This document shows, piece after piece, positions 1-12,300 of a stretch of 64,000 nt of DNA; within the stretch, counting starts at the first letter, position 1; the number at the start of each line of letters is the position of its first letter. The position numbers were made by a program, and so were the translations under genes. The DNA lies in assembly GCA_015501595.1 (NCBI GenBank), contig JADNRX010000028.1, positions 62,001 through 126,000 of the forward strand, given 5' to 3'. The stretch comes from Hymenopellis radicata. Lineage: Eukaryota; Basidiomycota; Agaricomycetes; Agaricales; Physalacriaceae. The notes under the pieces were generated by a model, which made no database searches, was not told the DNA's origin, and worked only from the letters and a program-made list of their open reading frames with translations.

Positions 1-522
1 ACCATTGGTGCCGTCATGCAGACGAGCACCAGAATGTGCCCTGGAAAGTATCCAAGGGGCGCAGCGGCCGATGTGAAGCCAAACCGCACGGAGAAAGCAT
101 CCCTCAGAGAGAGAAGACATCAGAGAAGCCCCAGAAATTTTTGGGGCTGACGAGCACAATGTTCATGTCGTGCTTTGTTGGTAAGAGGTCAAGTAGATCA
201 GATTCAAGCGGATCGATCATTATCCGGAAAGTGCTGGACATTCGGCCATCTCGGCGATCACCAAAATTCTTTGGCAACATCGTTTCTGATTGATGTTGAG
301 GTCGTTTGACCTCAAATAAATTTCAATAAATCATGTAAAATATATCTCTACCTATGTGCAAGTACTAGGCAAGTACTTGCCCCACCAAACCCGTACTTAT
401 CACCCCGCGGCATCACCCGTGGGAAACAAGTACTTGCCACCCGTATGCCCGGTGCGGCACCATCCGGGTGATGCCAATACTTGTAAGTACCTGCAAGTAC
501 TTACCACTCGTGCCTCCCTCTA
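1..522. mobile_element. right part of a hAT-like non-autonomous element, cut by the window edge
   Basis: Positions 1-330 resemble 34720-35050, which lies inside a complete hAT-type element (33784-35574), so this is another member of the family. The sequence ends at 507-522 with a terminus whose reverse complement reads TAGAGGGAGGCACGAG, close to the TAGAGCATGCCACGAG terminus of the complete copy. The subterminal stretch 356-510 repeats a CAAGTACTTGCC motif on both strands, typical of hAT subterminal binding-site clusters. No transposase is coded. The left end lies outside the window, so the target duplication cannot be checked. Confidence 0.6.
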
Positions 523-537
523 CAAAATCACCTACCA

Positions 538-793
538 TACTGTACTATTACACACAAGTCTTTGCATAACGGGTAACAGGGGCCTGTGAAATGAAGAGTT
601 TATGCTACCATAACTCGTAACCACCAAAATTGGGCCCCAGGTAAGGCCCCAAAAGGAAGTTTTTTAAGGCGGTGGCTATTGCCGCCGCACCTACCTGTCC
701 ATATAAGGAAATTGGACTCTGAATGAAGAGCAACATCTGTGAAGAGTATCCGGTAACACCCATGAAGACTAGGTAGTAATAGTTCACAGTGAT
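538..793. mobile_element. MITE, family A-like (TA target site)
   Basis: The left end reads TACTGTACTATTAC, the same terminus as the family A MITEs at 13970, 37927 and 41649. It is followed by the family-specific GTCTTTGCATAACG and GTAAC blocks. The right end near 775-793 carries an imperfect inverted copy (GTAATAGTTCACAGTGA). There is no coding capacity. It is diverged from the other copies, so the right boundary is approximate. Confidence 0.5.
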
Positions 794-1160
794 TTTTGGC
801 AAAAGCCAGTTATGCTTACAGCACTCAGCTCGCCCTATGCATCTGGAACAGTGGTGATTGGGCTATGAGTGGATGACTGAAAGTCAAAATAATTTGCTCT
901 CTTGAGCATACTTGGTGCATGATAGAGTAGGACGGTAATATGGCTCGGATCCTGATATTAGTTGATACGAGCCTGATTGAGGATTTATTCCTAGATCCTT
1001 CAATTAACGTAACACATCACCTCTCAGGCTATACAAATAGTGACCCAGATTCAGATTATCTTCTCATTAGCGACAAGCTTACCACTGACGAGGAAGACAT
1101 CATCTAAGGCAAGATAAACTCAATTCCGAACGACCCTATCAAGAATCATACTAACGACCC
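794..1160. other. unassigned spacer with a short tandem duplication
   Basis: I see no gene here. Near the right side a stretch of about 27 bp (AACGACCCTATCAAGAATCA and flanking bases) occurs at 1129-1152 and starts again just before the MITE at 1161. Its second half reappears after the MITE at 1400-1414. Confidence 0.4.
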
Positions 1161-1401
1161 TACTGTACTATTTCGTTCAATTCGTTCATCACAGGTCACA
1201 AGGACCTTCGAATTGACGAAATGTCACAACGGTCACTGAAAATTTTGCGAAAAAAACCCTGGCGGGGCCCCCGCTGGCCTCCCGACGCAGCTTCGCCGCA
1301 TCAACTATTGCCATATATGGTAATCTTCTGACGGAATAAAAATTTCGTCAGACCTGGTCACAGGTCACAAGACCTGACGAATTGATCGAAATACTACAGT
1401 A
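1161..1401. mobile_element. MITE, family C copy 1
   Basis: The element is bounded by TACTGTACTATTTCG on the left and CGAAATACTACAGTA on the right, an imperfect terminal inverted repeat starting at a TA dinucleotide. The interior holds a GC-rich core (GGCGGGGCCCCCGCTGG) and the palindrome CCATATATGG. A second copy in opposite orientation lies at 14174-14406. It is about 240 bp and non-coding, as expected for Tc1/mariner/pogo-type MITEs. Confidence 0.75.
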
Positions 1402-2000
1402 TCAAGAATCATACCTGTCAGCGGATCTCGTGATTTCATTCTTGGCACCTAATCTCAGATCAAATATTCTGACGAATCTGAAAGGAGCTCACATTGAAGC
1501 AACCCAACGACTCAACTTTGCTGACTGAGAAGAGCTTCAGAGACCTATATCGAGACTACTATTATCAGTTCAAGAATATTCATCTGGATTCCCCTTATTA
1601 GTCAGACATGGACCGAGCTGTACAGATCCTCATACAAGACCCACTGGGACATTTCTTGGGATGAGGTGAAGTTGAGTTTCTTGAATATTTCGCAAGTATA
1701 GCGGTTGCAGCGCTAGCTTCAGGAGGCTATGAAAGGGATCTATATGATCTCTCTTGTATTACTATATTTAAAAAACCTGGCACTATGTCGCGGGCTGGAG
1801 CGCCGAAGTATAGTCATAGTTAGCAATATGTACAAGTAATTTAATCACTCTTATTTCTAGTTATTGTGTCCTAGAGCACTTGGTTGCAGAAGTGTGCCGC
1901 CAAGACTGACAGCTGGTTTGAGACTTGATTCTCTCATTTGCTAACTACATCACTTCATCATTACCCATAACAGATCAATTGAATCTGTGAGAGTTACAAG
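1402..2000. other. unassigned spacer left of the satellite
   Basis: There is no open reading frame with coding character, and no repeat shared with the rest of the window was recognised. Confidence 0.4.
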
Positions 2001-4869
2001 AGCAGTCTGTAGAATGATTACAGGACGTGATGGGCATATCTGCAGGTAGTTTCTCAGAGCAAACGCTATGAAAAATATGACAAGGCCCAATTCAGAATGC
2101 CAAAGTAGTGCAGGCCTTCTCGAAGAGCGGTCTGTTCAGTTCAGTCCGTAGGGTGATTGCAGGATGTGATGGACATGTCTGCCAGTAGTTTCTGAGATCA
2201 AACATCATGAAAAATGTGACAAAGCCCAATTCAGAATGCCAAAGAGGCGCGGGCCTTCACAGTGTATCATTGAGTATGCTCGAAGAGCAGGCTGTTCAGC
2301 ACAGTCCGTAGGGTGATTGCAGGACTTGACGGGCATGTCTGTAGGTAGTTTCTGAGATCAAACACTCTGAAAAATGTGACAGAGCCCAATTCAGAATGCC
2401 AAAGTGGCGCGGGCCGTCATAGTGTATCATTAAGTATGCTCGAAGAGTGGTCTGTTCAGCACAGTCAGTAGGGTGATTGCAGGACTTGACGGGCATGTCT
2501 TTAGGTAGTTTCTGAGATCAAACACTATGAAAAATGCGACAGAGCCCAATTCAGAATGCCAAAGTGGCGCGGGCCTTCATAGTGTATCATTGAGTATGCT
2601 TGAAGAGCGAGCTGTTCAGCACAGTCCGTAGGGTGATTGCAGGACTTGACGGGCATGTCTGTAGGTAGTTTCTGAGATCAAACATCATGAAAAATGCGAC
2701 AGAGCCCAAGTCAGAATGCCAAAGAGGCGCGGGCCTTCACAGTGTATCATTGAGTATGCTCGAAGAGCAGGCTGTTCAGCACAGTCCGTAGGGTGATTGC
2801 AGGATGTGATGGGCATCTCTGCCGGTAGTTTCTGAGATCAAACATCATGAAAAATGCGACAGAGCCCAAGTCAGAATGCCAAAGAGGCGCGGGCCTTCAC
2901 AGTGTATCATTGAGTATGCTTGAAGAGCAGGCTGTTCAGCACAGTCCGTAGGGTGATTGCAGGATGTGACGGGCATGTCTGTCAGTAGTTTCTGAGATCA
3001 AACACTATGAAAAATGCGACAGAGCCCAATTCAGAATGCCAAAGTGGCGCGGGCCATCATAGTGTATCATTGAGTATGCTCGAAGAGCGGTCTGTTCAGC
3101 ACAGTCCGTAGGGTGATTGCAGGATGTGACGGGCATGTCTGTCAGTAGTTTCTGAGATCAAACATCATGAAAAATGCAATACAGCCCAATTCAGAATGCC
3201 AAAGAGGCGTGGGCCTTCACAGTGTATCATTGAGTATGCTTGAAGAGCAGGCTGTTCAGCACAGTCCGTAGGGTGATTGCAGGATGTGATGGGCATGTCT
3301 GTAGGTAGTTTCGGATATCAAACATTCTGAAAAATGCGATTAAGCCCAATTCAGAATGCCAAAGTGGCGCGGGCCTTCACAGTGTATCATTGAGTATGCT
3401 TGAAGAGCAGGCTGTTCAGCACAGTCCGTAGGGTGATTGCAGGATGTGACGGGCATGTCTGTAGGTAGTTTCTAACATCAAACACTCTGAAAAATGCAAT
3501 ACAGCCCAATTCAGAATGCCAAAGTGGCGCGGGCCTTCACAGTGTATCATTGAGTATGCTTGAAGAGCGATCTGTTCAGCACAGTCCGTAGGGTGATTGC
3601 AGGATGTGACGGGCATGTCTGTAGGTAGTTTCTAACATCAAACACTCTGAAAAATGCAATACAGCCCAATTCAGAATGCCAAAGTGGCGCGGGCCTTCAT
3701 AGTGTATCATTGAGTATGCTCGAAGAGCGGGCTGTTCAGCACAGTCCGTAGGGTGATTGCAGGATGTGACGGGCATGTCTGCCGATAGTTTCTGAGATCA
3801 AACACTCTGAAAAATGCAATACAGCCCAATTCAGAATGCCAAAGTGGCGTGGGCCTTCATAGTGTATCATTGAGTATGCTCGAAGAGTGGTCTGTTCAGC
3901 ACAGTCCGTAGGGTGATTGCAGGATGTGATGGGCATGTCTGCAAGTATTTTCTGAGATCAAACATCATGAAAAATGCAATACAGCCCAATTCAGAATGCC
4001 AAAGAGGCGCGGGCCTTCACAGTGTATCATTGAGTATGCTTGAAGAGCAGGCTGTTCAGCACAGTCCGTAGGGTGATTGCAGGATGTGACGGGCATGTCT
4101 GTAGGTAGTTTCTAACATCAAACACTCTGAAAAATGCAATACAGCCCAATTCAGAATGCCAAAGTGGCGCGGGCCTTCATAGTGTATCATTGAGTATGCT
4201 TGAAGAGCGGTCTGTTCAGCACAGTCCGTAGGGTGATTGCAGGATGTGATGGGCATGTCTGTAGGTAGTTTCTGAGATCAAACATCATGAAAAATGCAAT
4301 ACAGCCCAATTCAGAATGCCAAAGTGGCGCGGGCCTTCATAGTGTATCATTGAGTATGCTCGAAGAGCGGTCTGTTCAGCACAGTCCGTAGGGTGATTGC
4401 AGGATGTGACGGGCATGTCTGCCGGTAGTTTCTGAGATCAAACACTCTGAAAAATGCAATACAGCCCAATTCAGAATGCCAAAGTGGCGCGGGCCTTCAT
4501 AGTGTATCATTGAGTATGCTTGAAGAGCGGTCTGTTCAGCACAGTCCGTAGGGTGATTGCAGGATGTGATGGGCATGTCTGTAGGTAGTTTCTGAGATCA
4601 AACATCATGAAAAATGCAATACAGCCCAATTCAGAATGCCAAAGTGGCGCGGGCCTTCATAGTGTATCATTGAGTATGCTCGAAGAGCGGTCTGTTCAGC
4701 ACAGTCCGTAGGGTGATTGCAGGATGTGACGGGCATGTCTGCCGGTAGTTTCTGAGATCAAACACTCTGAAAAATGCAATACAGCCCAATTCAGAATGCC
4801 AAAGTGGCGCGGGCCTTCATAGTGTATCATTGAGTATGCTCGAAGAGTGTCTGTTTAGCAGAGTCCGTA
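2001..4869. repeat. 160 bp satellite array, left part (about 18 units)
   Basis: A unit of 160 bp repeats head to tail; each contains CAGTCCGTAGGGTGATTGCA and TTCAGAATGCCAAAG. Units differ at a few diagnostic sites (GACTTGACGG or GATGTGACGG; GCGACAGAGCCC or GCAATACAGCCC; CATCATGA or CACTCTGA). At 4221-4860 two variants alternate: 4221-4380 is identical to 4541-4700, and 4381-4540 nearly matches 4701-4860, a local 320 bp higher-order repeat. The leftmost units are the most diverged. Since 160 is not a multiple of three, the recurring 66-codon open frames on the minus strand are by-products. The array continues at 9353 after a transposon insertion. Confidence 0.95.
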
Positions 4870-7800
4870 CTGTCCCTGAACCCCGTCTCGGGCACCCCCC
4901 CGATCTCGGTCACTGATGAATTTCTCTTCAATCTCGCTAAAATCCTGCCACTTTTGCGATGTAGTGTCATTATATGTATCCTATCTCTCTATACTAGGTT
5001 GAATGAGGACCAGAAGATAATTATTTTGCGTGAGACGATGATGTCTTTTCGGCATCCATCAGATTTGATGGTTTAGCTAAGCATCTCGCCGGTAGAAATG
5101 AGTCTCTCGCCTGCACCATCACCATCTGGCTTCTGCAAGCGCTCGGTCAACAACGATCCGGCTCCAGCCTACTATAGGATCTACTTCTCATGTGTTCCGG
5201 ACCACGTTGGACCTCGGAATCATGACATTAAGTACCCCGAGCTCGGTAACCGTATCACCACCCGGTCAAGTACATAACTTGGCGTCTACTCAATCTGGTG
5301 CGAAATCATGCTTCTTCCCTCTTCTCCTGATACTTAGCTACTATCTCCAGGTTGGCTCTTATTTTTACGATTTTTTCTACGCCCGGGAGCATGCAATCAA
5401 GAAAACATCATTACTGCAGCAGTCATGGATTCGTTCGGCACCTCGAAGAATGTAGATGTGTTTTGATTGGTTCTGGACTGCCAGTGCGTACTTCTGGCAT
5501 ATGAATGACTGACAGCTGACCTGAATTACCGTCCAGAATTCACTGCGCCGCTGTACAAGACAGTATCCACGCGTGTTCATCGTGGATTCATCTACATTCA
5601 TCGCGCAAAATGTATTCCTACCTCATTGTATACACCTGTTGGATGAATATAAACATCTATGAACTCCACTCCATGCTTCATTAGTTAATCTCCGTCGACT
5701 GCTCTCTCCAACTGATCCCTTGGTATTGGGCACACTCGCAGTGTTCATCGCTGACTTAAATACCTCAGCAAACTTCGACGAGTCAAATCCAAGGTTCCTC
5801 GAATCAAGGCCTCATCCAGTATGGAAACTCCTTCGCGCCCTCCACGACCCAACCTCTCGATTTCCATTCCAAACACCAATACTCGTGATGTACCTCCACC
5901 TAGTCCGTCCATGCCACGACTGGTTCCTGTCGATAATTCTCCGCTTACACCGATGGGCTGTCATTATCTGAATGCCTCTCCAGACTCAGACTCTGATTCG
6001 GAAGCAGGAGATACGCCATCACCGTCTCCAGTATCACCCGCAAGCCGGAGCACACCTCGGATGGAGGATGTACAAGGAGTATTATTCGGAGACGCAGTGC
6101 GTAATATTCTCTTTTTATATTTATGTGCTCAAATGGTTCTTCAAAGCCTGCAACGGACGCTGTCACCTCACCATTTCTGGCATCTCCCCCTCTTCATTCT
6201 CCCGTTGTTCATACTCATTCGGCCACGACAACTCCTTGCCCTACGTCCCCTGTACCTCATCCTACATCCCCTGCATCTGAGGGTGCCACCACTCTGCCTT
6301 CACCTGCCCCACCTCCGCTCGACCAGTCATCTGTTCCTCTTGGTGAGCTCAATCAAGAAGAGCGGATTCAGCGCGCCATCGCTGCAATCCGAGCATCGGG
6401 CCTTGCAGCCAATTCCAAGAAGCTATCAGCACGGCAGGCGGCGAAGGATTTTAACGTTCCCCGGCAGACGCTTACCGACCGTCTGAATGGCAAGCAGACG
6501 CGTCAAGAAGCTCATGCCCATCAACTTCAACTTCCAGATGGACAGGAAGACATTTTAGTTGAGTGGGCAAAAGAGATGGGCCGCCGAGGTGTTCCCATCA
6601 CTCGACAAGTACTCAGCGACTATGCCTCGGAGATCGCTGGTCATCCACTCGGTCGGAAGTGGATTGATGGCTTTCGGTCGCGTCACCCGGACCTCAAACT
6701 CAAGCGGACATCTGCTCTCGAAGAATGTCGTGCACGAGCTCTGAACCCAGCTGTTGTAGCCGACTTCTATCAGAAGCTCAAGGCGGTTATAGAGGAATAT
6801 GACGTGCCCGAGGAGAACATATATAATATGGATGAAAAAGGTACGCTGTTCTATATTCGAGCAACACTTATACTAATTGCGTTATCATATCGATAGGTAT
6901 CCAGCTCGGAGTTGGACAGAAGGTGATGGCATTTGTTGATCGAGGACAGAAGACAGCATATCAGGTTGAACACGGTAGTCGTGAGCTCGTTACGGTGATT
7001 GAGTGCGTCTGTGCAGATGGCACTGCTCTTCCACCTTCGGTGATCTATCAGGGGAAGCGTTGCAATCTGGAGTGGGGCCGTAATAATCCATGTAATGCAA
7101 GGTACATACTCTAGCTACTATGTTTGTGTACTTATTTATCTCATGAATCGTTGTATATAGTATTTCTCACTCTGAGAATGGTTGGACCGATCAGGAGTTG
7201 GGTGCAGCATGGCTTGAACGCGATTTTGAGCCTTGTACTGCAGTCAGGAATCACTCCGGCCGACATCGCCTCTTGATACTTGACGGGCACAATTCACACA
7301 CCACATGGCAGTTCTGCAAGTTTGCCGCGGATCATCATATCATCGTGTTCTGTCTTCCACCTCATACCACACATGCCCTACAACCCTGTGATGTTGCTGT
7401 ATTTGCACCTCTTGCTTCCGCATGGAAGTCAGAGGTCAATCGAGCGGCCCAACTCTACATTCCTATCACGAAGTACAACCTTCTCGAATTCTATCATCGC
7501 GCGCGCGTACGCTCATTCAAAGATACCACCATTCGCGCTGCCTTCCGCAAGACTGGAATCTGGCCATTCAACTCCAATGCTTTACCTGTGTCCGCTTTCG
7601 CACCGTCGAAGAACACAACAACGGAAGCAGCTCAGCCTCTTTCACCGCGGCTCCCAGCCATTCTTGTGCCCGCTAGCGAGACTCTCTCTTCCGCATCAAA
7701 CACCCTCACTCTGCCTTCGTCGACGTCTTCGCTTCCATCGACATCATCGGGTTCAGTTCCTCCTTCCATTCCATATGTCCTTCGCGGCATGCCCCGCCCC

Positions 7801-9354
7801 ATCGAGAACTCTGCCCCTCGTCAAGCCATTCTAAATGAAAACTCCACACTTCATGCCTTACTCGAAGAGACACGAAACCAACTACTGCGTAACCACGCTC
7901 AGATGGTGCTGATGCAGATCGAAAACAATCGGTTGCGTCTTCAGGCATTTGCTAAAACGAGTAAGCCGAAGAAGAAGGAGACAAACGCATTCGCACGCCA
8001 TTTGACTGGAGAGGAAAGTCTTAAGGCGTTGCAGCGGGCTGATATCGAGGCGATGATGAAAGACGTTTTCAAGGAGGCTGGTGCAAAGTTCAAACAGCGT
8101 CGGAAGATTATTGCTGAATTCGAGAAGGGTCAGGCAGAGGCGGTGAAGAGTCTTGAGAAGAATTTGGAGCGCTTACGGAAAGAGGAGGAGAAGCAGGCTA
8201 AGAAAGCAGCAGATCAGGAGCGGAAGCGCGTCGAAAAGGAAGCCAAGGACGAACAGAGACGGATTGCAAAAGCTGTCAAGGATGCCGAGAAGGAACGCAA
8301 GCAGGCGATTGCGGCAGCAAAACGTGCGGATGCAGCGGCGAAACGTGCTAAAACAGCAGCAAGACGTGCCAGACAAAAAGGGATGGTAAAAAGAGGACAG
8401 ACGTGCAGTATGACGAAGGGAGCAGTGACGAGTATGATGAGGGTGTTCCCCTTGAGAGTGCGTTATGCTTGCTGATCCTGTGCGATCTACTGAAAGATGA
8501 GTAGGCATTTATTCAACACCACGAGCCTTCCGACGTCTTCAGACCGCTCAACGTCATACACCAAGGATGGGAATTGACGATATGATTGACTCTGGGGAAT
8601 TACAAGAGGTTACGCCGTCAAAAGCCCTCAAGAAACCACGTCCAAAACCCCGGCGTCTTCCACCCAAGAATCTGGTGACGATTAGCGAGACTATGGATGA
8701 TGCACTGAAAGAGATGTCAAACGAGACCCTCGACGAAATGGTTGACGTACCACGCACACCATCACTGCAACCAACATCCTCATTGCCGACATCTGTACCC
8801 CAATCCATTCCTCGCATCTCTGTGATAAACAGTCCACTCTTGCAGCGATCCCATCGTCGTCCCACAACAGTGGACAATGTACCGCGGCGTTTCCGTTTGA
8901 ACAGTCCTCCAAATCCTAGTGTAGTTCCGGTGGTTCTTGGTACTGCAGCGGCTCCTCTCCGCCGAGGAACGCGTATACGCACACAAGTAGCTAGATGATA
9001 GGTGCCTATACCATGTTCTGTACTTCTGAAGTCGGTATTCATTTGCTTGCTGGCGAGTTCGTTGTCGAGGAAGGAAGTCAAGCACGATTAAGGCAAGATC
9101 GCGGCGATAATGCTGGATTCCCACGGGTGCCCGAGTACCCTGAAAGGCTCCGAAAAAGAGTCCGTTCACGCAAAATATTCATCGAGCATTCATGGCATCT
9201 GTTAAAAATAAGGAAACTACTACATATCATACTTTAGGTGGTGATCTTTCATTTGAGCCCTTTAACAGACAGATTGACGCAGTGTAAGGTATTCATTCAG
9301 GTGCATTCTTGCACCCGGTCAGTAGAATGCCCGAGTTCCGGTTCAGGGACAGTA
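4868..9354 (+). mobile_element. pogo-family DNA transposon inserted in the satellite, with TA duplication
   Basis: The element spans 4870-9352 (4483 bp). Its terminal inverted repeats are 4870-4894 and 9328-9352; they begin CTGTCCCTGAACC and agree at 21 of 25 positions. It is flanked by TA at 4868-4869 and 9353-9354. Removing the element and one TA restores the normal satellite sequence GTCCGTAGGGTG, so the insertion site is proven from sequence. TA target choice, the CTGT terminus and the encoded transposase fit the pogo/Fot branch of Tc1/mariner. Positions 4895-5820 and 8999-9327 are non-coding flanks in which I see nothing else. Confidence 0.93.
5821..8998 (+). CDS. pogo-type DDE transposase with CENP-B-like DNA-binding domain
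   Basis: The inferred exons are 5821-6096, 6147-6840, 6897-7101, 7161-8457 and 8505-8998, with four GT-AG introns of 47-59 bp. The product would be about 988 residues. A Ser/Pro-rich N-terminus is followed by a psq-type helix-turn-helix (about 163-208), a CENP-B-type helix-turn-helix (about 221-280) and a DDE_1 catalytic domain. Its acidic triad reads NMDEKG (D321), LILDGHNSH (D433) and QPCDVAVF (D469), spacing DD35D. A Lys/Ala/Glu-rich coiled coil and an acidic/basic tail follow. The enzyme should bind the element ends and cut and paste them at TA. One base seems to be missing near 8376-8382 (run of five A and three G): after it, coding character moves to another frame (YDEGSSDEYDEG), which joins the last exon correctly. 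The catalytic core is unaffected. The start ATG is the first in frame and not otherwise proven. Confidence 0.85.
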
Positions 9355-12300
9355 GGGTGATTGCAGGACTTAACGGGCATGTCTTTAGGTAGTTTCTGAG
9401 ATCAAACACTATGAAAAATGCGACAGAGCCCAATTCAGAATGCCAAAGTGGCGCGGGCCGTCATAGTGTATCATTGAGTATGCTTGAAGAGCAGGCTGTT
9501 CAGCACAGTCCGTAGGGTGATTGCAGGATGTGACGGGCATGTCTGTAGGTAGTTTCTGAGATCAAACATCATGAAAAATGCAATACAGCCCAATTCAGAA
9601 TGCGAAAGTGGCGCGGGCCGTCATAGTGTATCATTGAGTATGCTTGAAGAGCAGGCTGTTCAGCACAGTCCGTAGGGTGATTGCAGGATGTGACGGGCAT
9701 GTCTGTCAGTAGTTTCTGAGATCAAACATCATGAAAAATGCAATACAGCCCAATTCAGAATGCCAAAGTGGCGAGGGCCTTCATAGTGTATCATTGAGTA
9801 TGCTTGAAGAGCGAGCTGTTCAGCACAGTCCGTAGGGTGATTGCAGGACTTGACGGGCATGTCTGTAGGTAGTTTCTGAGATCAAACACTCTGAAAAATG
9901 CGACAGAGCCCAATTCAGAATGCCAAAGTGGCGCGGGCCGTCATAGTTTATCATTGAGTATGCTTGAAGAGCAGGCTGTTCAGCACAGTCCGTAGGGTGA
10001 TTGCAGGATGTGACGGGCATGTCTGCCGGTAGTTTCTGAGATCAAACATCATGAAAAATGCAATACAGCCCAATTCAGAATGCCAAAGTGGCGCGGGCCT
10101 TCATAGTGTATCATTGAGTATGCTTGAAGAGTGGTCTGTTCAGCACAGTCCGTAGGGTGATTGCAGGATGTGACGGGCATCTCTGCCGGTAGTTTCTGAG
10201 ATCAAACATCATGAAAAATGCGACAGAGCCCAAGTCAGAATGCCAAAGTGGCGCGGGCCGTCATAGTGTATCATTGAGTATGCTCGAAGAGTGGTCTGTT
10301 CAGCACAGTCCGTAGGGTGATTGCAGGATGTGACGGGCATGTCTGTCAGTAGTTTCTGAGATCAAACATCATGAAAAATGCAATACAGCCCAATTCAGAA
10401 TGCCAAAGTGGCGCGGGCCTTCATAGTGTATCATTGAGTATGCTTGAAGAGCGGTCTGTTCAGCACAGTCCGTAGGGTGATTGCAGGATGTGACGGGCAT
10501 GTCTGCCGGTAGTTTCTGAGATCAAACATCATGAAAAATGCAATACAGCCCAATTCAGAATGCCAAAGTGGCGCGGGCCTTCATAGTGTATCATTGAGTA
10601 TGCTCGAAGAGTGGTCTGTTCAGCACAGTCCGTAGGGTGATTGCAGGATGTGACGGGCATGTCTGTAGGTAGTTTCTGAGATCAAACATCATGAAAAATG
10701 CAATACAGCCCAATTCAGAATGCCAAAGTGGCGCGGGCCTTCATAGTGTATCATTGAGTATGCTCGAAGAGCAGGCTGTTCAGCACAGTCCGTAGGGTGA
10801 TTGCAGGATGTGACGGGCATGTCTGTCAGGTAGTTTCTGAGATCAAACATCATGAAAAATGCGATACAGCCCAATTCAGAATGCCAAAGTGGCGCGGGCC
10901 TTCATAGTGTATCATTGAGTATGCTCGAAGAGCGGTCTGTTCAGCACAGTCCGTAGGGTGATTGCAGGATGTGACGGGCATGTCTGTCAGTAGTTTCTGA
11001 GATCAAACATCATGAAAAATGCAATACAGCCCAATTCAGAATGCCAAAGTGGCGCGGGCCTTCATAGTGTATCATTGAGTATGCTTGAAGAGCGAGCTGT
11101 TCAGCACAGTCCGTAGGGTGATTGCAGGACTTGACGGGCATGTCTTTAGGTAGTTTCTGAGATCAAACACTATGAAAAATGCGACAGAGCCCAATTCAGA
11201 ATGCCAAAGAGGCGCGGGCCGTCATAGTGTATCATTGAGTATGCTCGAAGAGTGGTCTGTTCAGCACAGTCCGTAGGGTGATTGCAGGATGTGACGGGCA
11301 TGTCTGCCGGTAGTTTCTGAGATCAAACACTATGAAAAATGCGACAGAGCCCAATTCAGAATGCCAAAGAGGCGTGGGCCGTCATAGTGTATCATTGAGT
11401 ATGCTTGAAGAGTGGTCTGTTCAGCACAGTCCGTAGGGTGATTGCAGGATGTGACGGGCATGTCTGCGGTAGTTTCTGAGATCAAACATCATGAAAAATG
11501 CAATACAGCCCAATTCAGAATGCCAAAGAGGCGCGGGCCTTCACAGTGTATCATTGAGTATGCTTGAAGAGCAGGCTGTTCAGCACAGTCCGTAGGGTGA
11601 TTGCAGGATGTGACGGGCATGTCTGTAGGTAGTTTCTGAGATCAAACATCATGAAAAATGCAATACAGCCCAATTCAGAATGCCAAAGTGGCGTGGGCCG
11701 TCATAGTGTATCATTGAGTATGCTCGAAGAGTGGTCTGTTCAGCACAGTCCGTAGGGTGATTGCAGGACTTGACGGGCATGTCTGTAGGTAGTTTCTGAG
11801 ATCAAACACTCTGAAAAATGCGACAGAGCCCAATTCAGAATGCCAAAGTGGCGCGGGCCGTCATAGTGTATCATTGAGTATGCTTGAAGAGCGAGCTGTT
11901 CAGCACAGTCCGTAGGGTGATTGCAGGACTTGACGGGCATGTCTGTAGGTAGTTTCTGAGATCAAACACTCTGAAAAATGCGACAGAGCCCAATTCAGAA
12001 TGCCAAAGTGGCGCGGGCCGTCATAGTGTATCATTGAGTATGCTCGAAGAGTGGTCTGTTCAGCACAGTCCGTAGGGTGATTGCAGGATGTGACGGGCAT
12101 GTCTGTCGTAGTTTCTGAGATCAAACATCATGAAAAATGCAATACAGCCCAATTCAGAATGCCAAAGTGGCGCGGGCCTTCATAGTGTATCATTGAGTAT
12201 GCTTGAAGAGCGAGCTGTTCAGCACAGTCCGTAGGGTGATTGCAGGACTTGACGGGCATGTCTTTAGGTAGTTTCTGAGATCAAACACTATGAAAAATGC

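Noticed and set aside
5945..9237. Several minus-strand and alternate-frame ORFs within the pogo element
   Set aside because: They overlap the spliced transposase, whose motifs and splice phases explain the coding signal.
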